Positions 1 through 8,856 of a DNA stretch of 64,000 nucleotides are shown here, piece by piece; position 1 is the first letter of the stretch, and the number at the start of each line of letters is the position of its first letter. The stretch spans positions 1,045,126-1,109,125 of the forward strand of contig NZ_AP028634.1 of assembly GCF_033097485.1 (NCBI RefSeq), given 5' to 3'. The DNA comes from Pyrofollis japonicus. Lineage in GTDB: Archaea > Thermoproteota > Thermoprotei_A > Sulfolobales > Pyrodictiaceae. The notes beneath the pieces are model-generated. The model made no database searches. It worked only from the letters and a program-made list of their open reading frames with translations, and was not told the DNA's origin. Both the position numbers and the translations under genes were made by a program.

Positions 1-837
1 TCTGAAGTCGCAAGAAAGGCAGACACCGTGCTCCTAGTTATGGATTCCTATACAGCCTCTAATAGAGCACATTTCTATAGCTCGCTAGGCATCACGACAG
101 AAATATATCCTCTTGATATGCGTGATTCACCCACAATATTCTCTCTCCTAGGCATACTTGCTTGGATAAACGAGGAGGGTCGAGGAAAAAGCATCGTAGT
201 TGAGGGGCTCGGTCAACAAAGCCTACTCGAAGAAGCATTCAAAATAGTCTACATGGGGTACGATATAAGCGAAATTAATACAAATAAGCTCGTCTCGCCC
301 CTGCATTTCCGCTCAATAATACATCTCTACGAACTTAGAAAGGCTGGAATAGTCCTCGAAGATGAGGCAAGAAGGTATATTGATGCAGCGTTTAGCGGCG
401 GCGACGCCCATAAATCGAGCATCATAGAGCTTAGCCTTGACTTAATAATACAGCTCGAGAACAGAGGAGCCCCCATAGGCAATTTGTGCTCACTTGACAT
501 ATTTCGAGCAGTGACAAAGAACCGAGAACCGCTAGAAAGATGCAAGCTCTACTTCGAGGCTGCAAAGCTTCTAGATGAATACAATACTGGCGCTGTGAAA
601 ACAGTAGCCCTTAGCCCGGCGGGCGGCAATAAGGTAGACGCGCTTGTTGGTTGCAAACTCATGTTCAGCGATGAGGAGTGTTGGCCAGAGGCCCTATCTG
701 CCCAGAATGTGATAAGGATGCTACTAGATAGGAAAGCATTACTGCTAAATGATATAAGGATGGTGTTCCCAGAAGAAGCGGCATGTCTAGCCTATGATAA
801 GAAAGGCATGGTGTGTACATTTGACCGAGAAGTGTAA
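1..837 (+). CDS. Hypothetical protein, 5' end cut by window edge
   Basis: The reading frame is open from base 1 with no stop. A GTG at 28 is possible, but residues before it (SEVARKADTVLLV) continue the same hydrophobic strand, so the true start probably lies upstream. The visible part is about 278 residues, mixed alpha/beta, with no transmembrane segment or signal peptide. A GRGKSIVVEG stretch loosely resembles a nucleotide- or phosphate-binding loop, but it is not a Walker A motif. I do not recognise the family. The end overlaps the longest possible start of the RNase HII gene by 44 bases, which suggests co-transcription. The coding call rests on length and coupling to the next gene. Confidence 0.7.
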   Translation, partial: SEVARKADTVLLVMDSYTASNRAHFYSSLGITTEIYPLDMRDSPTIFSLLGILAWINEEGRGKSIVVEGLGQQSLLEEAFKIVYMGYDISEINTNKLVSPLHFRSIIHLYELRKAGIVLEDEARRYIDAAFSGGDAHKSSIIELSLDLIIQLENRGAPIGNLCSLDIFRAVTKNREPLERCKLYFEAAKLLDEYNTGAVKTVALSPAGGNKVDALVGCKLMFSDEECWPEALSAQNVIRMLLDRKALLLNDIRMVFPEEAACLAYDKKGMVCTFDREV

Positions 838-1579
838 GGGCTTTGCTGTAGGCGTTGATGAGGCTGGTCGTGGCCCCCTAATCGGCCCTATGGTACTTGC
901 TCTTGTTGTTATTAAATGTGAAGACTTAGACGCTCTGGCTGAAACCGGTATTCGGGACAGCAAGGACTTAGAGCCCTATACGCGTAGAAGACTATTTGAA
1001 ACTATACTTAGTAGTTCAAACTATGTGATTTACACCATTATTCCACCAGCCGTCATTGATTCCTTTAATCTCAATCAGCTTGAATACGAGACAATCGCAT
1101 ATATGCTTAAAAGACTACGTGAAGCAACGAGGATCGAGCCCTCCTTCTTATCAATATATATTGATGCTGTAGGTCCCGTGAATAAGATGAGGAACGAACT
1201 CCGGAAAAGGCTGCCATGGCTACGCTACTCAAGGCTTATTGTGGAGCCAAAAGCTGACTCAAAATATGTTGTTGTCGGGGCTGCGAGTATTATTGCAAAA
1301 GTAGTGCGTGATAAAGAGATTGAAAAGCTCAGAGAACTCTACGGAATAAGAGGATCTGGATACCCTACTGATCAGCGAACCATAGATTGGCTGCGCGAAG
1401 CATATGAAATGAACCCAGATAATCCTCCATGGTTTGTGAGGCGGACTTGGAGCACATTGAGGCAGCTTGCTCCTAAGTGGTACATAGAGAAGCGTAAGGA
1501 ACTGTCAGCCTTAGGACCTAGGCAGCGGACTCTAACAGAGTTCCTCGGGGCCAATAAGCCTCGCCAAAAGCAGGGATGA
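794..1579 (+). CDS. rnhB: Ribonuclease HII
   Basis: Cleaves the RNA strand of RNA-DNA hybrids and removes misincorporated ribonucleotides. The type 2 signature GVDEAGRGPLIGP lies at residues 20-32. The metal-binding acidic set is visible as D22, E23, D124 (IYIDAVGP) and D155 (EPKADSKY), followed by the conserved VGAASIIAKV stretch. At 261 residues it is slightly long for archaeal RNase HII (about 210-230), with a C-terminal tail ending in a TLTEFLG segment resembling a PIP-box, the PCNA-binding motif seen at this end of archaeal family members. The start is uncertain: TTG at 821 has a GGTG ribosome site before it and would drop nine residues. It overlaps the gene upstream. Confidence 0.95.
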   Translation: MIRKAWCVHLTEKCKGFAVGVDEAGRGPLIGPMVLALVVIKCEDLDALAETGIRDSKDLEPYTRRRLFETILSSSNYVIYTIIPPAVIDSFNLNQLEYETIAYMLKRLREATRIEPSFLSIYIDAVGPVNKMRNELRKRLPWLRYSRLIVEPKADSKYVVVGAASIIAKVVRDKEIEKLRELYGIRGSGYPTDQRTIDWLREAYEMNPDNPPWFVRRTWSTLRQLAPKWYIEKRKELSALGPRQRTLTEFLGANKPRQKQG

Positions 1580-1587
1580 GTACGTTG

Positions 1588-1648
1588 TCAGTTACGGCCA
1601 CACTCTTCATCGCTACACATGTGCTCCGGTAAGCCCACCTATCATCAT
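1588..1648 (-). ncRNA. Candidate box C/D guide sRNA
   Basis: In the 224-base spacer after rnhB, the minus strand reads box C ATGATGA (1648-1642), 12 bases, a weak D' (CCGG), 12 bases, a C'-like GCGATGA (1613-1607), 15 bases, then box D CTGA (1591-1588). The 61-base length and box order fit archaeal 2'-O-methylation guide RNAs. Against it, D' is poor, the C'-D spacing is 15 rather than about 12, and I see no clean terminal stem. The target is unknown. The rest of the spacer holds only a possible TATA element near 1672. Confidence 0.25.
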
Positions 1649-1803
1649 ATTTTTGCACAAGGCGCATATTTGTATAAGCCCAGCTAATAATAATGAGATT
1701 TTCAAGGAGATTATTAGGGTATTGTCCTGGAGCGCTGTATAGATAGAGGGTAGTGCGAAATCCATAGCACCGAACGGATTAATGCCCAGGGTGTAGAGGC
1801 TGC

Positions 1804-3102
1804 ATGGATAAGAAAGTCCGATATCTCATAGACTTTGTGGCTAAAACACTCTATGTGGTCATGGAGAAGAAGATTAGCCATGATAGGGCTTTTCAAATGG
1901 TGCTAAGAGAGTATAAGAAGGCTGCTAACGAGCTTCCACTCAAGATCCTCTACAAAGCTTCAAGAGACGTTGTGAACGACTACTATACGCTGCGCTATGC
2001 AGAGCAATATGTCTACGGTTCGCGTGGCAGTGCTAAGAGAATGGTGAGGCTCTGGCTCATTTTGAGAGGAGATGAAAAGGACTACCTCCACGCAATCTCT
2101 GATGGCATTGAAAGACTGAGAAGAAGACTTGCAAAGACGCTGCCAAAAAGAATAGAAAGTATTGACGAGCTCATTGACTCGATAGGGCAGACACCAGTAC
2201 GAAGGCTATCCCTCCTATACTCGTACCCCGAGTGGTTTGTAGATCTCTTCGTAAAACTTGTCGGAGTAGAGGAGACTGAAAAGCTCCTCAAAGCACTTAA
2301 CGAGGAGAAGTGGTGGATCAGAGTAAATACCCTCAAGACCGATGTAGATACAATAGCTCGGAGACTCCTAGAAAAGGGCGTGCTTGTTAGAAAAGATAAT
2401 GATCTACCCTATATGCTTGAAGTAGTAGATTATAATGAGCCGCTTCACCACCTCGAAGAAATGTGGAACGGTGAAATAGTCTTCCAAGACAAAGCATCGG
2501 CCCTTGTAGTAGAGGCACTTGATCCGCAGCCAGGTGAATTCATTCTCGACATGGCAGCAGCTCCAGGAATAAAGGACAGCCTAATAATGCAGCTAACAAA
2601 CAACGATGCACACATAGTGGCCATCGATATTTCCAGAGAACGAACAAAGAGGACACTTAGAGTACTCAAAATGCTTGGCGCAGACATATCCAAGATACAT
2701 GTTGTAAACGCGGACTCCGCGCTATTCAGCCTTAGCAGAAGACCGGACAAAATCATACTAGACGCTCCATGCACAAGTAGTGGTGCTATAGGAAAGGACC
2801 CTGCTATCAAAATACACCTTGAGAACATAAACTGGGTGGCTAAGTTCCCCTCCCTGCAGTCAGAACTACTTCGCTCCGCACTAAGATACAAAGTCGATAC
2901 CGTCTACGCTGTTTGCAGCCTTTTACCCTTTGAGGGAGAGGAAATCATAGATGCTTACGCTGATAGGCTTGACGAGCCTAAAATACCGGGGCACTACGGC
3001 TACAAAGCATATGAGCCCATAAGCGCCAAGGTTAAGCGCCTATTCCCCCATATACATGGTACTCAAGGCTTCTTCATAGCAAGGATAAGAGGAACCCCAT
3101 GA
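1804..3102 (+). CDS. RsmB/NSUN-family RNA (cytosine-5)-methyltransferase
   Basis: SAM-dependent methyltransferase that makes 5-methylcytosine in rRNA or tRNA. The N-terminal about 125 residues are helical, like the NusB-type domain of RsmB. A pre-catalytic segment (WIRVNTLKTD, residues 171-180) leads into the Rossmann methyltransferase domain. Motif I is LDMAAAPGIK (248-257), the motif IV cysteine is C323 in DAPCTSSG, and the motif VI nucleophile is C371 in YAVCSLLPFEGEE, so both catalytic cysteines are present. Length 432 is usual. No C-terminal PUA domain is evident. The exact target cytosine cannot be read from sequence. The ATG follows a GAGG element. Confidence 0.9.
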   Translation: MDKKVRYLIDFVAKTLYVVMEKKISHDRAFQMVLREYKKAANELPLKILYKASRDVVNDYYTLRYAEQYVYGSRGSAKRMVRLWLILRGDEKDYLHAISDGIERLRRRLAKTLPKRIESIDELIDSIGQTPVRRLSLLYSYPEWFVDLFVKLVGVEETEKLLKALNEEKWWIRVNTLKTDVDTIARRLLEKGVLVRKDNDLPYMLEVVDYNEPLHHLEEMWNGEIVFQDKASALVVEALDPQPGEFILDMAAAPGIKDSLIMQLTNNDAHIVAIDISRERTKRTLRVLKMLGADISKIHVVNADSALFSLSRRPDKIILDAPCTSSGAIGKDPAIKIHLENINWVAKFPSLQSELLRSALRYKVDTVYAVCSLLPFEGEEIIDAYADRLDEPKIPGHYGYKAYEPISAKVKRLFPHIHGTQGFFIARIRGTP

Positions 3103-3202
3103 ATCCCGTGATGACAGTGCATTAGTTATAATAAAACCTTAGCAGCGTCACGAGGATAAAGAACAACTATTTCCCTGCATTATGTAGTGTATTATTGTAC
3201 TT

Positions 3203-3279
3203 GGCGAGCGGGGGTCGGGGACCCCTGCGACACCGCCGCAGAGCGGCTGGATGAGCAGGGAGACGAATTGCACGTCCCC
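3203..3279. other. GC-rich hairpin cluster in a 403-base intergenic gap
   Basis: The gap 3103-3505 has no convincing gene. It holds three hairpins close together: a 9-bp stem with a GGG loop (3208-3228) closed further out by GGCG/CGCC (3203-3206 with 3234-3237), GCCGC-AGA-GCGGC (3235-3247, competing with that outer helix), and GGGaGACG with CGTCCCC (3258-3279). Flanking bases are less GC-rich. This could be a small structured RNA or a terminator/leader structure; the strand cannot be told. A box-C-like GTGATGA with a CCGA twelve bases on lies near 3395, but I find no matching C' and D. Confidence 0.35.
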
Positions 3280-3505
3280 TACTCCTCCCATTATGCACTT
3301 ATTCCTTGAAATATGGAGCAAGGACTCAGTCGCTGAATATGATAAAGGTAAATGTGTGGAATACACTAGAAGCTGAAGGCCGTTGTATCGTCATGTGATG
3401 AAAGCCCGGCGCACCGAAGACAACGCTAGCTTTTTGATAGAATACTGTGCCCAGATAGAGCCCGGGGTCCACGCTAATACGGGGCTAGAGTGAGGGGTTC
3501 CTCAT

Positions 3506-4015
3506 ATGGCCAAGTCAGATAAGAAAAAGAAAGAACCCGTTAGCGGTACAAAGAAAGAACTCGTCATCATAACACGTCCCGTTGTCACCAGGGATAAGGT
3601 TGAAAAGGATGAGCGAAAACGCCGCCTCCTAATGATACTAAAGGCTATGGACGACCAAGGAGGAATATATGAACGTAGTCTAGCTCACCTCGTATACTGG
3701 CTTCAGAGCGAGAAAGGGATGAATCTCGGCTACAACTTCTATGTAATAGGAGACGTGCCAACGTCGAAGGAGCTACACGAGGATATAGTAGCTCTTCTTT
3801 ACGTAGGATTCGCGGAAACAGATCCGCGCACGAAGAAACTTAGATTGACGAGCGAGGGCAAGGAGTTCTTAGAGAAGGTACTCGATAAGGAGTACTATGA
3901 GCAACTTGCTGCCGCTATAGAAGAGTACAAGCCGAAGGTCGCAGCTCTTGATGCGCAAATAGAGCTGACTACGATGCTCCAACGCCCGAGGGCAAGGAGA
4001 AGACGATTATTCTAA
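3506..4015 (+). CDS. Hypothetical basic protein with winged-helix-like core
   Basis: 169 residues. A lysine-rich N-terminus (residues 1-20, several KK runs) precedes a helix-strand core at about 35-125. LLMILKAMDDQGGIYERSL and the later LRLTSEGKEFLEKVL give a winged-helix, MarR/PadR-like impression. The C-terminus is arginine-rich (RPRARRRRLF). Basic ends suggest nucleic acid binding. I do not recognise a named family; a conserved crenarchaeal DNA- or ribosome-associated protein is an inference. The start ATG at 3506 follows a GAGGGG element. It stands alone, after a structured intergenic region. Confidence 0.8.
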   Translation: MAKSDKKKKEPVSGTKKELVIITRPVVTRDKVEKDERKRRLLMILKAMDDQGGIYERSLAHLVYWLQSEKGMNLGYNFYVIGDVPTSKELHEDIVALLYVGFAETDPRTKKLRLTSEGKEFLEKVLDKEYYEQLAAAIEEYKPKVAALDAQIELTTMLQRPRARRRRLF

Positions 4016-4121
4016 ACCTTATTATCTCATAATACATTTTCTTGCAACATTACTGGAGTAAAAATATGAATGATAATAGAGGCATGTGTCTTAGCTCTTC
4101 ACATTATTTCTGTTGTCTACT

Positions 4122-4607
4122 CTATCCTCCCGGTGCTCCATGCCAAACAGCGTCTCGCCATACAGCTTCCCAATAGTCTTGCTCGCTGAATACTAGAGGT
4201 TTAATTACGGCGTCACGGATACGTCTAAGTAATGCGTGGTGGAAGGTCTCATCTTTTAGCATCATCTCTATTATGAAGCGAGCCGCTGCGTTGCCCCTTA
4301 CTCGCCCGTCTTCGAGTAATCGCTTGAGTTCCTCTATGGCTTCCCTCTCTTCTTCTATGTGTCGTTCAATTTCTTTAGCTATTTCCTCTGATTCTTGCTC
4401 AGTGACAAGTCTTGGATTCTCAATAATATCTGCAAGAGCTTCATAGAGATGGGCGTGCTTTATAGAATCCATGGATACTGCCTTCATTATTGCCTTTAGC
4501 ATTAAGTTGTGTGACTTTGCAGCTGTTTCCTCTAAGCGTTTTGCGTATTCTCGTTCACGCTTTGCCTCCTCGCGGAAATATGCGACTAAGTTCTTTATCT
4601 CAGACAT
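4122..4607 (-). CDS. Ferritin-like four-helix protein
   Basis: 161 residues from the preferred ATG at 4607 (MSEIKNLV), which has a GGTGG ribosome site 7-8 bases upstream; a longer frame to 4631 includes that site and is unlikely. The protein is almost all helix. Helix 1 is rich in Glu/Lys/Arg, and later segments carry possible metal ligands: DSIKHAHLYEAL, EIERHIEEEREAI and KDETFHHALL. Repeated E/H pairs on helices are the pattern of rubrerythrin/ferritin-fold proteins, so a di-iron or peroxide-handling role is possible. The classical ExxH set is incomplete, so it may be structural. Monocistronic, convergent with 3506-4015. Confidence 0.8.
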   Translation of the reverse strand: MSEIKNLVAYFREEAKREREYAKRLEETAAKSHNLMLKAIMKAVSMDSIKHAHLYEALADIIENPRLVTEQESEEIAKEIERHIEEEREAIEELKRLLEDGRVRGNAAARFIIEMMLKDETFHHALLRRIRDAVIKPLVFSEQDYWEAVWRDAVWHGAPGG

Positions 4608-4788
4608 GGCATGCCACCTATCGATTAACAAGAGTGATTATAGCTGTTGCGTCTAGATGTACTTCACATAGATAATAAGTATAGTGTGAAGACTTCAATA
4701 TTTTGCTGCGTCGTTTAAGCATCAGTTGTAGCCGATATCGTGTCTGGGCTTAGCACTCCCTCCTCTGAACCACCATGTAATACCAGTG

Positions 4789-4797
4789 CTTATAACC
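4789..4797 (+). promoter_or_regulatory. TATA box of the EF-2 gene
   Basis: CTTATAACC lies about 45 bases before the EF-2 start codon. Transcription would begin near 4819, giving a leader of about 19 bases that contains the GGGGT ribosome site at 4828-4832. Confidence 0.55.
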
Positions 4798-4837
4798 GGG
4801 ACTCTGCTTGAGCCAACAGTGGGTGCAGGGGTAAGCT

Positions 4838-7054
4838 ATGCGAGTAAAGCATGTTGATGAGATTCTCAAAATAATGAGGAATATCGAGCAAGTCAGAAAC
4901 ATAGGTATTGTCGCCCACGTAGACCATGGCAAGACCACTACAAGCGACAGCCTACTAGCAGCGGCCGGAATAATATCGCAGAGAATAGCAGGCGAGGCAC
5001 TAGCACTCGACTACCTCAAGGTAGAGCAGCAGAGAGGTATAACCGTAAAGGCTGCCAACATTAGCCTATATCACGAATACCAGGGCAGGCCTTATGTAAT
5101 CAACCTCGTAGACACGCCGGGCCACGTCGACTTCTCGAGCCACGTTACCAGAAGCCTAAGGCTAATGGACGGCGCAATAGTAGTTGTCGATGCCGTTGAG
5201 GGAGTAATGCCCCAGACAGAGACTGTTCTCAGGCAGAGCCTTGAGGAGCGTGTACGCCCAATACTATTCATAAACAAGGTTGACCGCCTCATAAAGGAGC
5301 TAAAGTACACGCCTCAGCAGATACAACAGAGATTCGTAGAGATAATAAAGGAGATCAACTACCTTATCAGCATATACGCTGACGGCGAGTTCAAGAAGAA
5401 GTGGCAGCTAGACCCAATGAGCGGAATGGTGATATTCGGCAGCGCTAGGGACAAGTGGGGAATAAGCATACCAATGTCCCAGAAGAAGGGCATAAAGTTC
5501 TCAGACATTATAGAGGCCTATAAACGCGGCAAAGACGCAGTCGAAGAGTTCGCATCCAAGGTCGCACCACTCCACGAAGTCCTCCTCGACGCAGTGGTCA
5601 AGTTTATACCAAATCCGCGTGAAGCTCAGCGATACCGTATACCAAAGATATGGAAGGGTGATATCAATAGCGAAGTAGGAAAAGCGATGCTTGATGCTGA
5701 TCCGAACGGCCCACTCGTGTACGCTATATCGTTCATGAGGGTTGATCCGCGCATACGCCGCCTAGTCGCGACTGGTAGAATCTTCAGCGGCACGTTGAGG
5801 CAAGGCGACGAGGTCTGGCTAATAAACGCCAGGAAGACAGCCAAGGTACTACAGGTAAGCATCTATATGGGTCCTGACAGAGAGGTTGTGGACGAGATAC
5901 CTGCGGGTAATATAGCAGCAGCGCTTGGCCTCGAAGATGCGCGCACCGGTGAGACTGTAGTATCGGTAGACCTCAAGGACAAGGTGCCGCCATTCGAGAG
6001 GCTGCAATTCGTATCAGAACCAGTAGTGACGGTTGCAATAGAGCCAAAGAACCCCAAGGACCTGCCAAAGCTGATTGACGCCCTATACAAGCTAACAATA
6101 GAGGACCCGAGCCTCCAGGTCAAAATAAACCAGGAGACCGGCGAATACCTGCTCAGTGGCATGGGCCCACTACACATCGAGATAGCACTATGGTGGCTCA
6201 AAGAAACCTATGGACTAGAAGTAAAGACTAGTCCACCAATAGTCGTGTACCGTGAGACTGTCAGGACCAAGAGCCAGATATTCGAAGGCAAGAGCCCCAA
6301 CAAGCACAACAAGCTCTACATAAGCGTAGAGCCGCTCAACGAGGAGACCATTAAGCTCATACAGAGCGGCGAGATAAGCGAAGACCAGGAGCCCCAGGAG
6401 AGGGCAAGGATACTGAGAGACAAGGCTGGCTGGGACTACGACGAAGCAAAGAGGATATGGGCTATAGACGAGAACTTCAACATATTCATAGACAAGACAA
6501 CCGGTGTACAGCATCTACGAGAAGTAAAAGACACAATCATACAGGGCTTCCGCCTAGCAATGAGGGAAGGTCCGCTCGCAAAGGAGCCCGTGAGAGGCGT
6601 AAAAGTCATACTACACGATGCAGTAATCCACGAAGACCCAGCCCACCGCGGCCCCGCACAGATATACCCAGCAGTAAGAAACGCCATCTATGCTGGCATA
6701 TTGACTGCAAAGCCGACACTGCTGGAGCCAATACAGAAGCTCGACATACGTGTCCCGCAAGAGTATCTCAGCAACGTGATAGCAGTAATATCGAGAAAGC
6801 GCGGCAAGATAATAGACATGAAGGAGCACGGCGTCGTAATGAGAGTCATAGCGGAGATACCGGTGGCCGAGAGCTTCGACCTAGCAGCAGAACTGAGAAG
6901 CGCGACACAGGGCAGAGCATTCTGGGGCACAGAGTTCAGCAGATGGGCACCAGTACCAGACAACATGCTAATGGACCTAATACGGAAGATAAGAGAGAGG
7001 AAAGGACTACCACCAGAGCCACCGAAGCCGGAAGAGTTCATATCGCCATACTAA
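4838..7054 (+). CDS. fusA: Translation elongation factor 2 (aEF-2)
   Basis: GTPase that moves tRNA and mRNA through the ribosome after peptide bond formation. The G1 loop AHVDHGKTT is at residues 26-34, G3 is DTPGHVDF and G4 is NKVD. Domains II-V follow without gaps for a total of 738 residues, normal for archaea. The diphthamide site is visible: [13 protein letters not shown], with the modified histidine expected at H603. The domain-V end ([10 protein letters not shown]) is the usual conserved finish. The ATG has a GGGGT ribosome site and a TATA box. Gene arrangement is solitary; no rpsG/rpsL cluster is adjacent. Confidence 0.99.
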   Translation: MRVKHVDEILKIMRNIEQVRNIGIVAHVDHGKTTTSDSLLAAAGIISQRIAGEALALDYLKVEQQRGITVKAANISLYHEYQGRPYVINLVDTPGHVDFSSHVTRSLRLMDGAIVVVDAVEGVMPQTETVLRQSLEERVRPILFINKVDRLIKELKYTPQQIQQRFVEIIKEINYLISIYADGEFKKKWQLDPMSGMVIFGSARDKWGISIPMSQKKGIKFSDIIEAYKRGKDAVEEFASKVAPLHEVLLDAVVKFIPNPREAQRYRIPKIWKGDINSEVGKAMLDADPNGPLVYAISFMRVDPRIRRLVATGRIFSGTLRQGDEVWLINARKTAKVLQVSIYMGPDREVVDEIPAGNIAAALGLEDARTGETVVSVDLKDKVPPFERLQFVSEPVVTVAIEPKNPKDLPKLIDALYKLTIEDPSLQVKINQETGEYLLSGMGPLHIEIALWWLKETYGLEVKTSPPIVVYRETVRTKSQIFEGKSPNKHNKLYISVEPLNEETIKLIQSGEISEDQEPQERARILRDKAGWDYDEAKRIWAIDENFNIFIDKTTGVQHLREVKDTIIQGFRLAMREGPLAKEPVRGVKVILHDAVIHEDPAHRGPAQIYPAVRNAIYAGILTAKPTLLEPIQKLDIRVPQEYLSNVIAVISRKRGKIIDMKEHGVVMRVIAEIPVAESFDLAAELRSATQGRAFWGTEFSRWAPVPDNMLMDLIRKIRERKGLPPEPPKPEEFISPY

Positions 7055-7219
7055 CGCCCATATTACTTTCCAACCGGCTCGAATTCCCAAACACAAGGGG
7101 CTTTTTGGCCAAAACCGTTATGCTGTCTACTCCATTTATGAAGAATCGTTGATTCGCTTTTCCGAGAAACTATTTTTGAACAGCTTAGTCCCGCCTAGTT
7201 TAAAATAGGGAACAAAAGC

Positions 7220-8287
7220 ATGAGTAGAGCACTAATTCTCTACGATGATGTATTCAGACTCCACAAGGATCCTTTCGGCGACCACATGGAGTCGCCAGAA
7301 AGGATAACTCGCGTATTTAGTGCACTACGTGAGGCCGGGATATGGCCCTACTTCGTGTTTGAGAATCCGCGAAGAATAGGTATCAGAGAGAAAAGATTGT
7401 GTGAAGTCCATAGCTGTGACTACGTAGAGAAGATAAAGAAAATATCAGAGGAAGGAGGAGGTATTGTAGACCCCGACACATATGCAAACGAGTATACTTT
7501 TCAAGCGGGACTTCGCTATGCAGAAGCAGTAATTGATGCATCGAACAGAATCCTAAGCAACGAGTACGATATAGTCTTCGTGCCTGGCAGGCCGCCAGGA
7601 CACCATGCAGGCATCTTCGGAAGCGCAATGGGGGCTCCCACACTAGGCTTCTGCATATTCAACGTATCGGCCCTCGCAGCGCTCCATCTTGCGAGCTTTT
7701 CGAGGAACCGTGTCCTAGTAGTCGACTTTGACCTCCACCATGGAAACGGTACACAGGAAATACTATACGATAAGCCCGAAGTAATTCACCTTGACTTGCA
7801 CCAGGATCCCTCAACGATATATCCCGGGACGGGATGGCCTTGGCAAATAGGCGAAGGAGAAGCCAAGGGAACAAAGATAAACGTACTTGTTCCCCCGGAC
7901 ACAGGTGACGATGTATACATCAGCCTATTTGATAAAGCGATTGACATGATATTGGATTATTTCGGCAAGCCAGATTATATAGTCGTGGACGCAGGGTTCG
8001 ACGGCTATATCGATGACGGCTTAGGACTGCTAAGACTCACCACCAATACCTATTATCATATAGGGCGACGCCTACGAGAACTAAGTAATAAGGTGCTAAT
8101 AGTATTTGAGGGCGGATATTCAGCTGGGCTCCGTCACGCTCTTCCAGCGTTTCTTGCCGGAATTCTAGGCATACATGACGTGTCTCCCGAAGAAATGACG
8201 CAAAGTGATAAAAAGACTTGGGAGCAAGCACTAAGAGACTTCAACGAGACCGCGAAAAATGTTGAAGAAGCCCTTATGAAATACTAG
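7220..8287 (+). CDS. Histone-deacetylase-superfamily protein (class II / acetoin-utilization-like)
   Basis: Zinc-dependent deacetylase fold of 355 residues. RPPGHHA carries H128/H129. DFDLHHGNGTQ supplies D169, D171 and H173, and D261 in VDAGFDG completes the zinc site; D171, H173 and D261 are the expected ligands. A late EGGY supplies the catalytic tyrosine position. In archaea such enzymes may deacetylate polyamines, chromatin proteins such as Alba, or small amides; the substrate cannot be chosen here. An AT-rich GTTTAAAATA element sits about 20 bases before the ATG. It is convergent with the CBS gene, 11 bases between stops. Confidence 0.93.
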   Translation: MSRALILYDDVFRLHKDPFGDHMESPERITRVFSALREAGIWPYFVFENPRRIGIREKRLCEVHSCDYVEKIKKISEEGGGIVDPDTYANEYTFQAGLRYAEAVIDASNRILSNEYDIVFVPGRPPGHHAGIFGSAMGAPTLGFCIFNVSALAALHLASFSRNRVLVVDFDLHHGNGTQEILYDKPEVIHLDLHQDPSTIYPGTGWPWQIGEGEAKGTKINVLVPPDTGDDVYISLFDKAIDMILDYFGKPDYIVVDAGFDGYIDDGLGLLRLTTNTYYHIGRRLRELSNKVLIVFEGGYSAGLRHALPAFLAGILGIHDVSPEEMTQSDKKTWEQALRDFNETAKNVEEALMKY

Positions 8288-8298
8288 GCTTTGCTTTC

Positions 8299-8742
8299 CT
8301 ATGCTGTCTCCTTGAGCATCGTTGCTAAGCCGAGTATGGTCAGCACTATGTCCATGATGTCTCGTGACGATATAACGCCTACGGGCTTGCCCTCCTCATC
8401 TACCACGGGCATGTGGCGTACATTAAGGTCTCTCATCTTCTTAATTATTTCAAGTATGTTTTCATCGCGCTTAACCGTAATAGGGTTCTCAGTCATTACC
8501 TCCCAGGCCTGCCGTGTCTCGGCATCCCATCCCTGGGCACATGCAAATACGATATCCCGCTCAGTGACTATTCCTCGAAGCTTGCCTTCCTCGTCAACTA
8601 TGAGTACGCTACCTATCCTCTTGTCTATCATGAGTTTCGATATTTCTCTAAGAGGGGTATTCATTGACGCGGTTACTGGTGGCTGAGTCATAATGTCTTC
8701 GGCGCGCAGGGGTATGGATCTCTTTTTACGTAGGAGAATCAT
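8299..8742 (-). CDS. Tandem CBS-domain protein
   Basis: 147 residues containing two CBS repeats, roughly residues 14-70 and 80-140. Each has the usual pattern: VxAsMNTPLREISKLMIDKR-type start and a GIVTERDIV or GVISSRDIM end. The pair forms a Bateman module that senses adenosine nucleotides or SAM. No attached catalytic or DNA-binding domain is present, so it probably acts as a free regulatory subunit; its partner is unknown. It is convergent with the deacetylase gene and divergent from the kinase-like gene. Confidence 0.93.
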   Translation of the reverse strand: MILLRKKRSIPLRAEDIMTQPPVTASMNTPLREISKLMIDKRIGSVLIVDEEGKLRGIVTERDIVFACAQGWDAETRQAWEVMTENPITVKRDENILEIIKKMRDLNVRHMPVVDEEGKPVGVISSRDIMDIVLTILGLATMLKETA

Positions 8743-8856
8743 GTGTATGTGCCTCCAGTTTATATAACATGTTTACTAGACATTATAGTAGTTTTGGCTG
8801 CACCTGTACATGTTATACTTTAACACAACAGCTTAACACGGCCAGTCTTAATCGTA

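Noticed and set aside
3110-3150. Box-C-like GTGATGA after the methyltransferase gene
   Set aside because: No D' or D box follows at usable spacing.
3148-3366. 72-residue minus-strand ORF over the hairpin cluster
   Set aside because: No ribosome site, no domain, and it runs through the stem-loops; structured RNA explains the sequence better.
6457-7152. 231-residue plus-strand ORF inside and past the EF-2 gene
   Set aside because: It is a second frame of the fully conserved EF-2 coding sequence, with Arg/Thr-rich low-complexity translation and no start signals.
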